From positions 5,946,122 through 6,010,121 of the forward strand of contig CM034602.1 in NCBI GenBank assembly GCA_020091685.1: 64,000 bases of DNA, written 5' to 3'. Source of the DNA: Lutjanus erythropterus. Lineage: Eukaryota > Chordata > Actinopteri > Lutjaniformes > Lutjanidae. Of this stretch, positions 28,803-40,500 are shown piece after piece. The notes under the pieces are model-generated. The model made no database searches. It was given only the letters and a program-made list of their open reading frames with translations, and was not told where the DNA came from. Position 1 is the first letter of the stretch; each line of letters opens with the position of its first letter. Both the position numbers and the translations under genes were made by a program.

Positions 28803-30393
28803 CGTTGCCTGAAAAATATCCAAGTTGACAGAACTGGAATTAAATTTGTGTGGACGAGATTATTAATGACAGAAAGGACAGGCAGTGATATTTCGCCCTG
28901 ACCCTAACCCTTTCACATCACATCAAGCTACAGACTTTCTAACTTTTCTACCAGAAATGCTCATTGAGTGAACAGTGAAGTAAGTGTTAGAATGAAGCAG
29001 GTTTATTATCATTTCCTTTGCTCCTGAAGGCCACTGGTTTTTCCAAACTCCTGTCCATTCATATTCCCTGTTATCCAGGATATTCAGTGCATTCGGTTTG
29101 GTTATTACGTCAGCCTCATTAACTAAAATGGAAATAGTCTCTAGTATCATTTGGAAATACCATACATGCCCGCTGAGAAATGAAAGCCCCTCTTGTCTCT
29201 GGGTACAGGAAATGTCTTTAGTACTAAAATAAGTTCAGGCTGAGATGGAGACGTATGATTCATTCGTCTGAAATGCTTTTCCCTTGGTTGAAAACTAATG
29301 AAGAATTTAATGTTGCAATGAGGTTACTTTTCCACCTCACACACCATCGTTATTTATAGTGTGTGTGTTTGTATGAAAATATAATCAGCTGCCGTCAAAT
29401 TGTTTTCTGTATCTCAAATCTTTATGTTTGGAGTAACTATAAATCTGCCAGAAGGACCTGTTTTTGCCAAGCCATGTGAAAAACTACTCTGAAGTTTGCA
29501 TTACTTTGTGCTTTTATTTCACTGGCAATTTAAATGCTGTGGCTCTAAGGATTACAAAGTTAGTTGGTGCATACATAGAAATTGACAACATGGTAGCTCC
29601 CCACAAATAAAATCAAAGCGTCTCAGTCACCCCCTGGTGGCCTCCTGCAGTACAGGTCATAAATCCTACCTACCCAATGTAACTAGATAGGACATGTACA
29701 CCAAAACAACGTGTACAAACTAAAACACCAAATACACACCAAGTATCTTTTTCCCAAAGATGGTTTCTGTCATTTTAGGTACTTTTTATCATACTGGTGT
29801 ATCTACAAGTGTTAATTTTCCAACACTGGTCACTACTACATACAAACATGTTTGTATCCGAGACTGAAATATTCGTACCCAGACGGAAATATTTTTGAAC
29901 ATATGTGCAGATTCATGGGGCGCAGAGGATGAAGTGTGCTGACTCTCGTAATCACCTGACTTTCCTCCAGCACCACAATGAAGATTTTTGGCTTTTGGTG
30001 AAATATTTCAACAGCTATAAGATGGATTGTCATGAAATCTGGGACAAATACTGTATTTCTGGTGCCCAGAGTATGACTCCTAATGGCTTATGTGACTTTT
30101 TATCTAGCTCTACAAACAGGTAATAAAAAAAACCACTCCAATTAGTAAAATGTCACATGATCTACATGGAAAGGAACAAAACTTTATGCTGTCATCCATG
30201 TTTCCACAGGATGAACTGCAACAGCTGTGGACTTTTCATCAAGCGCCATCATCAGGTAAAAAGAAATTATTTGTCCAGTGCTTTGGTTTCCTGCAGAACT
30301 AGTTACATTAGTATTAGCCTCAACTATAATGTATGCTGCGCTCAACTTCTAGCATGCTAAGATGCTAAGCTAAGATGCTGAACATCTTAAAGA

Positions 30394-30759
30394 ACCAGTG
30401 TGAAGGATCCAGTGGTGAGCCTGCAGATTGCAAACACCTCATCTCACTATCCCCTTACAAGCATATATGAGAACCTACAGTAGCCGTGGAGCTAGCAAAA
30501 AATGTGAAAAGCCATATCTAGAGCCAGTTTGTTTTGTTTCTTCAGGGGTACTGTAGAAACATGGCGGTGCAACATGGTGGCCTCTGTGGAAGAGAACCCA
30601 TGTCCTCTATAGATATAAAGGGCTCATTCTAAGATAACAAAAACACAACAGTTCTTATTTTCAGTTGATTATACACTGATGAAAACATACTTATGAATAT
30701 TGTGTAAAATTTCTGCCATATTCTGCCAACAGATCGCCATAAATCTTACACGCTGGACC
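30394..30759 (+). repeat. MITE-like dispersed repeat (copy 2 of 3), most complete
   Basis: It begins 'ccagtgtgaaggatccagtg' and ends with the roughly inverted 'cataaatcttacacgctgg'. It contains 'aaacatggcggtgcaacat' and 'tagatataaagggctcatt'. It is about 366 bp, non-coding, and shared with 815-1002 and 42920-43282. Confidence 0.75.
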
Positions 30760-33299
30760 AATGGACAAAATTTTGTACTGGCTTCCATGTTCCCCACAGA
30801 AGGGATTGCAGCCGCCTCGGTGATCCTCTGAGTTTTCCTCTAGCGCCATCATCAGGTAAAAAACTTTGGTGTCTAACACAACATGACCTTCAAGATCAAT
30901 AATTGTCAATATCAACCAATATGAAACTTCAGCATCATGATAGGTTTTCCTGCAATATCACCCAGGCCTACATCTTATACATTATACTAGATAAACAGCA
31001 GTTTGTTAACATGTCAGCATGCTGACATTAGCATTTAGCTCAAAGGACCATTGGAATCATCACTGTAGACTTTTAATCAAGCTATTCTTTAGCTTACTGT
31101 AAATTTTCATTTAAAGGCCAATAATCCATAAAGAGCTTCTATCACAGACAAAGTGACTATTTAGCTCTTGCGGTCTAAATGCTGCTTCTGAGGGGTCTTG
31201 AGGGTCTCCCCTGTCAAGAAAACATTTTTTACTCATCTAGTTTTTGGTCACAAAATTAAAATTTGACCCCAAATATTATTAAATATCAGCAACCGACAAC
31301 TTCAATCCAAAAACATCATGCTTCACTATCACAAACCCACATCTGTCAAACCCTGATTACCACAGTGCTTATTTTCCCTCAGCTTTCCACTGCTGTGACG
31401 TGCAGCACCGTCAAATATATGAAACCGTTGCAACTCCCCAACTGAACGCTCATTGTGCTGCGTTCACGAGCCCCGGGACAGGCTGCAAGAAGCACCCAGT
31501 TCATTACAAACAGCCACAGACACATTTACAACCAATGAACCTGAAAGCCACAGTCAAAAATCATTTGCAGTGGCTGATCTGAGGTTGGCAGCCTGGTGAA
31601 AAGCCAAAAGAGATGTGCAGTGACCTTTCAAGTTCAAGTGACACAGCATAAAAAACACAATCATGCATTTACTGTAAACACGCTGGTGGTTATGCATGGC
31701 AACCTTGACACATTCATGTGGCGTGCATACAGTATGTCTGTGTGTGTACTACAAACTGTATGAATGAGTGTGTGTATGTGTGTGGGCTGCTAGCATTCTC
31801 AGAGTTCCACAGATCCGGGACATACGGTACAGTAGGACTAATATTTGCCCTGCTGTCTAAGATCTGTCTGTGAATGTTGGCACAGTTCAGGAGGAAACAC
31901 AAAATACCACACATGTGTAGACAGATTGACAGATCCACCCCGGAATAATCGCCCAATTATCAGTCTGTGATGTTCCGTCCACGCCTGGAACCTCTTTGCA
32001 ATGACGTATTGTAGCACACTTTTTGGTGTGGTACCTGTGGACGTCTGGGGGAGTTTCCTGACTGTCCTGGCTCTCTCTTACTCTACTTGAATATTCAGGT
32101 GTTTCAAACATTGTTGGGATTATTCTCAACTTTTTCCCAGCTTTTCTGGAGTATTACTACACTTCTATTTTCCTTAAATTACTTTTCAACAACAACTTCA
32201 CATGAACTTCTCCTTATGCTCATGCATGTGCAGCAAGAATGAAAGTAAGAGTAAATACCACACGCCTTAACATTGCAGTCTGTATTAAATTGACAGGATG
32301 TAATCAGTTTTCACTGCATTATGTAATAACTTAACTTAATTAACAGCCTGATTGCAATATACAATAAATGCCCCTGCATTTTGTAATAAATTATTACATT
32401 TTGTGGTTGTTATGACAAAATGCTGGATTTGCCCTTTTGCCCTTTTTGATGAAAACGTGATAATACAGTACTAGCATTATCCTGACTCAATTTTTTAGGA
32501 GTATCTGTCTTTAGCCATACATCAAATGTCACTGATTATATTTCAAAACGTAAATGTAAAAGTGAATAATAGTTCATAATTTAATATTTTCCATTTCAAC
32601 CATTTAATTCTCATTCTCACTATAAGTGACAAATAAAGTTCACAGCTCAGTGTGAAAAAAGAAATCATTTTTTTCAAAGAATCAAGTTTATCTAAAGAAG
32701 AAAAGTACATTATCTCAAATAAAAGATTACAGATTGGAAATACTTTGTTTAGTTTATTCTTTATTAATATCAAAAGCAACCAAAGTTAACCAAAGTGCTA
32801 TAAAAGTTTGATTCAAAGCTCAAAAATCTAGTGAAGGCAGTTGACTTGAAATTGAGTTTTCTAAACTTTTTTTTGTTTTTTATTTTTTAAGTGTATGGGT
32901 GCAAACGAGCACACCTCTGGCCACACCCAATCACACCCATCAGTGATGGTGAAACTTCTTTTCAAACTTGTCAGTTACTTTGTAATTCCTTGGAAAAAAA
33001 ATGGTGTGTACTTTTTCTTGAGAGTTAATGAGTATGGGTAGATATAGAGGATGCCTGTACATAAAAAGGTAATTCATTGAAGTTTTCTTGCTATTTTCCC
33101 TCTTGACCCTTCCAATGCCGGATGAAGACGGCAATAACCAGCCGTCACTGCACTCACACTCCCACAATGTATGAACAGAGAGAATGCCAGCAAAAACTGT
33201 GACCAAGCCAACCATAACCACGCTCCTTATTGCTCACTATCCCATCATTGAGCAGATCCTCGCATGCATCATTTACACTGTGGCCTCTTCATAACATGC

Positions 33300-33770
33300 A
33301 TGAGCATTCGTGAGCGAGCCGCACCATGCCAGGTCGGCCCTCTCTCCACAGTGTGCCCATTCAGTCGCTGGGGTGGCTGCTGCTCCCCTGTTCGGCCACT
33401 GTGGTATGTTCCGCTCCCAGCTGAGGTGGAGGGCAATAAGGCCTTGGTCTGTTCCAGCAACGGACAGGGGCAGGGCCTGCGGGGGGGTGGGGTGCGACCT
33501 TGCCAAGGTAAACATAAGGCATCCAGGGGAGCCCCCCCACCGCTCCCACCTCCCACCTCCACCCACTCTCCTCCAACCCTCCAGAGTCCCTCCGCAGAAG
33601 AACAGAGTTGACATTGATACTGCGTGCATGCAGAAACACAGGCCGACACTCATAGATCACCGAGGGGATGTGTGGGAGCGCACGTCTGATGCCCCTGCTA
33701 AAGAAAACGCATGGGAGTGTGTGTACATATGTACTGTACGGCCTGTGAAAGAGAACACACACACTCTTGT
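33300..33770. other. GC-rich island, function unknown
   Basis: This segment is far more GC-rich than its surroundings and has overlapping open frames on both strands, which is expected from base composition. It contains G- and C-runs ('gcgggggggtggggtgcgac' near 33479) and a possible + strand GTAAAC donor after 'ccttgccaag'. No domain is recognisable. It may be a regulatory element or an unrecognised exon. Confidence 0.35.
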
Positions 33771-35633
33771 ACAGTAAAAAGAAAAATTCATATTCACAGG
33801 TGCCTATGGGTGCATTGGAACGCGCCTACATACTCAGCAAAATCACCCACCACTGAGTGCTGTCCAACTGTATAGTAATAATTATTATACACTATATAGT
33901 GGACTCAAAGTATCCCACAATGCATCGTGACAGTAGAGAGTAGTGTCCGAAAGTGTTTCTTCCTCACTATACAGTCCTCTACCTTGAAAAAGTGAGTGGG
34001 GAGTCATGGGTGAGTGAATTTTTTAAAACTCAGCCGTGCTTCAGCCTTAGTTAAACGTGTTAAACAATCAAACAAACAAAACTGCAGCCTCAGATGTTAG
34101 TTTGGTAACCTTTAGATGACTCTAAATGTAAGAAATGTGGAAATATTTGCTCTAACCGAACCCTCTGTCTGTTTTTTTTTCATTTCCGACATCTGAAAAT
34201 TACGATTCACAACGTGCACTCGCGCAGCCTGATGTTACCATGGTAACAGGATGTCACTCTTGTCAGAAGCTTCCTATATTGCAATAAAAAACATTGTTTT
34301 CCCAGTAATCAAATACTGTTTTCTTAAGTTCAGATGCTCCACTCAGATTTGATTAAAAAGGAAAGTAACTTTTTTCCCCCTCTTTCTGATTGGTTTGGCA
34401 CCACTTTGGAAACTTATTATAGTGTTAACTTATTTTGGTGTATTATAGTGCAACAGTACAGTGTATGTTTTAATTTTTGCCAATCACTAGGGAGATCAAA
34501 ATGTTAAATATATACTTTATATAAAGATTTGCTGCGCATTTTAGTGTGGTTGCACATAATGCCAGCAGTGATTCCCCACCTGGATTTTGGACTCCCACTA
34601 GGGGTCGTGTTATAAATCCCAAGGGTTGCAAAATGATTATAAAATAGGAAAGCAGAAAAACATATTTCTGCAAGACAAAATTATTATTTATTATCATTAT
34701 TATTATTTCAGACTTTGCACTAATCTTTGCTTCTTCTTTTTTTATCAATGGATAATTGTGCAAGATACAAGATAAGACTCATTATACAAAAGAGTTGTAT
34801 AGCAAGAATTAGATGTAGTTTCCTCTTTTCCTCTTCTGTATTTTCAGGCCTTTAAATTGTGCACCAAAAACTAATTGCTCCTCAATTAAAATTAAAATTT
34901 ATAGACAATAGATATGCAACCAGTGACAAGGGGCCACAAGTAGATTGCTTCTTTTTAAAGGTGTAACAAGCCATAAAGGTTCAAATCATTAGGAAACAAG
35001 GAACATCTTTATGTGTCATGATTAGTACTGAAACACTACGCTGTAATGAATTCAGACACTAAGTAAATTGGATAATTTACATAAGCACATGCCACTTTCT
35101 GTCCAGGGAAGCCATCCAAAATGCAAACTGACCAAAAAATGTAATTAATTCCATATTTCACATAAGGATTTACAATTTCATGCTCTTGAAACTCTTATTT
35201 TTACCCACATTATAAGATTTAATGTTCTGGAGAAAGTTATAGAGTGAAGTGAAATTAAATGACACATCAGTAAAGAGTTGGTTTTTAAGAGATGCTGACT
35301 CCATTAACACCTCAATAGTCAACTCAGCAAAACTCAGAAACCACACCAGACTTCCTGCAAATAAACCACGACTCCCACAGCATCATGAGCACAAAAACTG
35401 GAATAATGTTAACTCTGAGGCTCTAATCACGTTTTATCTTCATTATATTTAACTTCCCAGAGAACAGGACTGCTCAGTATTTAAAAAAGAAACTTCAGTT
35501 ACCTGACATGGGAGTACAGTACCTCAACCAAATACCTGCCCACCCCCAAGCAGAGGATGAAGAAAGTCAAAAGTATCCCCTAAAACCCTTCACAGTATTC
35601 CTCGTTTTGGACTCCGGTGGTGAGCTGCAAACG

Positions 35634-35720
35634 TACCGTTGATGCTCCAAAGCTCCCAGTGCCAGCGACTCCAGGGGCCTGTTGCTCCTGCCTGTGTAGG
35701 AGAGCAGAAAGAAGCTTTAT
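35634..35720 (-). other. Candidate acan non-coding exon 1
   Basis: On the - strand the segment 'ggagcaacaggcccctgg' to 'ggagcatcaacg' ends in GTACGT at about 35633, a usable donor. An A/T-rich 'gaataaagc' lies about 30 bases upstream of a plausible start, and CT-rich promoter-like sequence precedes it. It lies about 6.8 kb upstream of the signal-peptide exon, which needs a 5' UTR exon. This is inference only. Confidence 0.35.
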
Positions 35721-36875
35721 TCAAACTCCACCGCACATTTAGATGTTGGAAAGAGAGAGGGAGGGAAGAGGAGAGAGGGAGAGAGAGATGTGGTCCTCTC
35801 CTGCCAGTTGGTGAGGTCATACAAACAGCCTTGAATATCAAAGCTGAAGCTCAGAATCACACAAAATCGTTACAAAGGATACTTGCTGCTCCTGGTCAGC
35901 GTCAGATTACCTCAGGCTGTCTGCACTTATTGATTTGAGCAAAGGCTGATCCTGTTAATGCAGTGTATCAACTGTTAATGTCAAAACTTCCACAGGTAAC
36001 AAAGATCATTTATTTATGATTTACAAATCTGATTTAAAAAAAAAACTACATGTTTGACACGAAATAGATTCCTCCTGTCACATCGACACGTATGATGAAG
36101 GGTTAGTCTTTGCACTAACCTGTTGCACTTACAGTACAAAGCAAATACATCTCAGCACTGATGAATGGAACTTTCCATCTTTTGCTCTGAAGCTAAAGTG
36201 GATTTGCAAAAACAGTCACTGTTTTCTTTCAGCTCTAATTATAGCAGGAAGTCAGATGCATCTTTGGTAGGTGCTCAATTATCTCAGAAGTTATGCACAA
36301 ATATTGATGATATCTTAAAATCCTGATAGAATATAATGCTACTTTATATTTAACACCAGCGTGTGGCAGGTATGTTTAATCACATTGTGTGTGTCAAAAT
36401 GGCAAAATGTGGTTATGTAGCAGAAACTACCACAGAAGCGGCTTTGAGCACTTTGGCACGTGTTCATATGTCTGCATTTGTCTGCACCAAATAATCCCAA
36501 AGCTGTTGCGTCCTGTGTTGTGATCGTTGACGGAAATAAGGCATGTTTTATTACATCAGGCAGGAATCATAGACTGTATATCATTGTAAATACTGGACAG
36601 AGCATCAGGGTTTGAAAAGTAAAGCCGATGCTAAGTGCCTTCAACATGCACTCTTTCTAATGGTCAGCAGGGGGCGACTCCACTGGTTTCAAAAAAGTGA
36701 GCATACTTCTCACTTGATCTATGACCTCAGTAAACAGTTATCCAGTGAGTTTATTGTCTCAATTGCTAGTTTCAAGTCTTTTCTAATATCAAATGAGGAT
36801 CATTTTGTAAATTATGGTCCTGTTTCAACTAAAAATGGCTACTGTGTGATTGAAAAGTTATATGACAAGTTAGGG

Positions 36876-37035
36876 GCAGCAGTAGCTCAGTCTGTGAGGA
36901 CTTACCTTGAGAACCGAAGGGTCGCCAGCTCAAGTCCCACATGGACCAAAGTACGGAGTGTGGACTGGTAGCTGGAGAAGTGCCAGTTCACTTCCTGGGC
37001 CCTTGAGCAAGGCACTGAACCCCTAAATGCTCGGG
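36876..37035 (+). repeat. tRNA-derived SINE
   Basis: 'agcagtagctcagtctgtga' (A-box region) and 'cgccagctcaagtcccacat' (B-box region) are at tRNA spacing. They are followed by a body containing 'cccttgagcaaggcactgaa', typical of a widespread teleost SINE. The downstream CT/GT-rich sequence may be its tail. Confidence 0.75.
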
Positions 37036-37106
37036 ACGCCTGACTATATGTGTTTGTGCAGCCCCCTCGCTCTCTGACACATTGCTCAGATACATGTCTG
37101 CAGGTC

Positions 37107-37111
<5 letters not shown>

Positions 37112-37160
<49 letters not shown>
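37112..37160. repeat. (GT)n microsatellite
   Basis: About 24 units, downstream of the SINE. Confidence 0.95.
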
Positions 37161-37162
<2 letters not shown>

Positions 37163-37222
37163 TTTGGGCCTGTGTATGTATGAACAAAGATTACAACAGA
37201 GAGAAAAGAAAGAAATGTGTGC

Positions 37223-37310
37223 CTTCTTCTTCTTCTTCTTCTTCTTCTTCTTCTTCTTCTTCTTCTTCTTCTTCTTCTTCTTCTTCTTCTTCTTCTTCTT
37301 CTTCTTCTTC
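37223..37310. repeat. (CTT)n microsatellite
   Basis: About 29 uninterrupted CTT units; it gives poly-Ser/poly-Phe and, on the other strand, poly-Arg frames that are not genes. Confidence 0.97.
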
Positions 37311-37429
37311 TATTCTCAGTGAGTCCAGTACAACATAGAAGGCTCCCAAACTGTCTGGTAGGCATTAGGCAGTGCTGATCAATTATTTATCAGGATTCTA
37401 GTACTCCATTGCCTATTTTTCCCCTAAAA

Positions 37430-37501
37430 TATATATTATATTATATTATATTATATTATATTATATTATATTATATTATATTATATTATATTATATTATA
37501 T
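37430..37501. repeat. (TATTA)n microsatellite
   Basis: About 13 units of a 5-bp AT repeat. Confidence 0.95.
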
Positions 37502-40500
37502 TTTTGTCTTTTAGCTGTATAACGAGAAAGACCATGAAAAGGGGGCTGCCATTTTGTGCCTGAAACTCAGATTAAACTGTCTAGGCAGTACTGATCAAAC
37601 ATACATCAATATTCTGTTTCCAATTTCTTGCATCAAATGTTTTCAGGAACATATTTTAGTGCACTGTTTAGCAACAATACAATAAATTTTGAGGCCAGGT
37701 GGGCCGCCATTTTTTCCTGCTGAACAGATGAGCCAAAACACAAAGCGCCGCCCAACAAGACAGCGACCCCCGTAATAATGCCAAAGTTGAGAATTCAGAG
37801 TGGTAGTCCACAAACCAATGGGTGATGTGAGGGTAGGTTGGGAAATATGGTATTTTTACAGTACAGTATAAAAAAATGGTGTTGGAAAAAAAGCGCTTTA
37901 ATCTCTGCAAGTTGTCTAATAATATTAGAAAATGTGAAATATGTGAGTGATTGTGTAGTATTTTGTGTGCGTGGACGTGTCTGCCCGTTTCACTGTGCAT
38001 ATACTGTCACATGTGTCCCCTGTAGTGTGTGTGTGCATTCAGTTTAAAGTTAAACATGCTAATGTTGGCCTGAGGTTGAGGAAAGGCGTGTCTCCTGTTC
38101 GTCTCCCACCAAACTCTATTCAGAGGTGTAAATACTGGCTGTGTGCTCGCTGCACTCGCTGACGCACACTTACCGTCTGCAGCTTCAAAGGAAAGCGTAT
38201 TAACGGTTGATTTGCTCTAATTTTGTGCTTATTTGCAGACTCGATGTTTATTCAGCAGCTGCACACAGATGAAATAGCAACATCAGGTTTACTCATCATA
38301 ATTCATGTCAATCAGCTGTTGCATGGCAACATATCTCAAAGAGCGGCACAGAAAGTTTCTAAATTTTATAGGTTTATGTTGAAGGTTTTTTATGCAGGGA
38401 AAGTTTGCCTGGTGACACACGCTCTTTTTAATCTGCATTCTATTGCACATTCATAGTAACTTGGACCACGGATATCTGACGCCGGCAGGTGAGCAGCTCC
38501 ACTGGAAAGCTGTTGAGCAAATGCACTTCAACTGACGAGGAAGAAGTGTTTCCCACTTTCTGAGCCAGCAGGTCTGGGGATTCCAAATGGCGCTCTTTGG
38601 GTCACAAGAAAGCCTCCCTAACTTTCAGACCAAATGCATCCCAAAATGTGTTATACCCCTGTGATTTTTATGAGATGACAAGAAAGTAAGCAGTTGGTGA
38701 CTAACTCTCTGGCATTCATAGCTTTGTGACGTGGAAAATCCTTCAAACAACCACAAAGTAGCTGACTTATACTATGGCTGTGATCTCAGACAGGCTTGTC
38801 TTAGTTTGTGAACATGCGTTTGTCTCTCTCAAGGTAAATACAGCCAAGACTTTTGGTGAGCCAAACCCTCCAGTTGCTCCATGGCTCATGAAAGAAACGG
38901 TAAATGTCAGACAAAGGAACAGTCTACAAAACCATGGACATTTTTCCACTGTAGAAGAACTACTGTGTCACATTTCTCTGAAATGAGGAGAGTTATTCAC
39001 CCTCACATATAATGATTCATCTGTTAGGATCACAAAAAAATATATTGTGACCCAGTTTGGTGAGACATACGCTTAAATGTGAGAAATGTGTCACAGCTGA
39101 CTGTCATATTAACCTCATCATTAATCTGAAGTACCTGTTCATCCAGTTGCTTTTGCCCTTTTGATGACCATTTCATCTACACCTTTGCTCGTCCTCATCA
39201 GTTAAAGGGTAATTCTGATATTTAAATCTGGACCCTATATTTTTTTTAAACATATTTTGGGGTTTAAAAGACTAAAAAAGTTTTGGAATTCATCCAGTAG
39301 ATTTGTTAGTGTTTTAACAGAAACAGCAGCAGACTAACAACTCCCATGTTCTGCGAGGTAAAATTACTGTCAGTGTCGTCTGTCAGTGGAGTCTGGTGGC
39401 TTTGGAGAGAGTGATGTAATGGCTGTTTCTTGTTGAACAAGAAGAATCTTACTCTGAAACAAAAAGGTCTATCCCTGTAGTGATCTTTTCCATAATGATG
39501 TCAAACTTTTAAAATAATTTGAGGCTGTCTGGAAAAATCAAGCACTTTTATTGGATGTACTATGAAGGGCACATTTGCCCCTAAAGATTATGTTGCAGCC
39601 CTTGCAGCTCATTTCATTTTACTGCTGGCCAAGGCGGCCTGTTGGACGAATTCCAAAACTTTTTGTGCGTATTAGTCCTTTTGACCCACCAAATATTTAG
39701 ACAGTATAATAAATAGCCAATGGAGCATCTGCGATGTCACCCATGTTTCTAAAGCTCACAGTATGGCGGTTAACTTGGCCGATCCAGAAATGGGTAAGGA
39801 GGTGGTGTGTGGGTTAGCTGAATGAAGTGGCCATCTACCTGCTAGCCATCTGTGTTGGCATCCACGTGTCACTCAAAAGTGGCCGGTCTCCGAATTATGC
39901 ATAACTTCTGGCAACCTCTGTACAGTTGTTGTGAACAGGAAGATTAGCTGTATTGAACATTTTTTGGACATTTATGAGTCTAGGAGCATAGACTCACGTT
40001 CAGTTCCAGCCTCAAGTGGCCATTTGAGGAGCTGCAGTTTTTTGCATTTACATGTTGGCTTCACTTTTTTAGACTCACAAGTTAGTCTCTAAACACTTTG
40101 GCCTGTAGAGACGGAGGACAGTTTCCCAGCTTTCTTTGGTAAAACTGTGTAGAATAGATTCTGTTCAGACCTGGTATTAACAGGCGTCCTGGGTGATCCA
40201 ATCACAAGTGGACAGCTCTAAGCACTGTACAGGTGTGAACAGGTGTGAGCTCAGGTCTGAGCCGCATGTGACCACATCCTTTTAGCAGTGTGTGTGAAAT
40301 GTGCCGTGGGCCACACTGAAGGACTCTCTACTCATCTGGTGTCTTTTTAGTTCATCGTTTGTTTCTTTGAAATTAAAATTACATACAGGCTCTCTTACCT
40401 TCAGCAGATGTTTGTGAACACAGAAAGCCCAGACTCTATTAAAAATTGTACTATTTTGAGAGTTGTTCTTCTTCTCTTCTTGTTCTGCAACTGTTATATA

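Larger units (their letters stand above)
28809..35633 (-). other. Putative acan intron 1 / upstream DNA, repeat-rich
   Basis: No coding exon is seen. 29.89-30.39 and 30.76-31.04 kb look like two parts of one dispersed repeat ('gcgccatcatcaggtaaaaa' occurs at about 30243 and 30843). A 366-bp MITE lies between them (30394-30759). 33.30-33.77 kb is an unusual GC-rich patch. 33.83-33.99 kb resembles a small MITE. The rest is AT-rich and featureless to me. Confidence 0.45.

Noticed and set aside
33264-33777. Overlapping frames of 115-155 codons on both strands
   Set aside because: Expected from the GC-rich composition. No domain, no consistent splice sites, and frames on opposite strands are equally long.
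36876-36960. tRNA gene
   Set aside because: The tRNA-like head is followed by a typical SINE body and lacks a paired acceptor stem.
36988-37365. Poly-Arg, poly-Phe and poly-Ser frames
   Set aside because: They are translations of the CTT and GT microsatellites.
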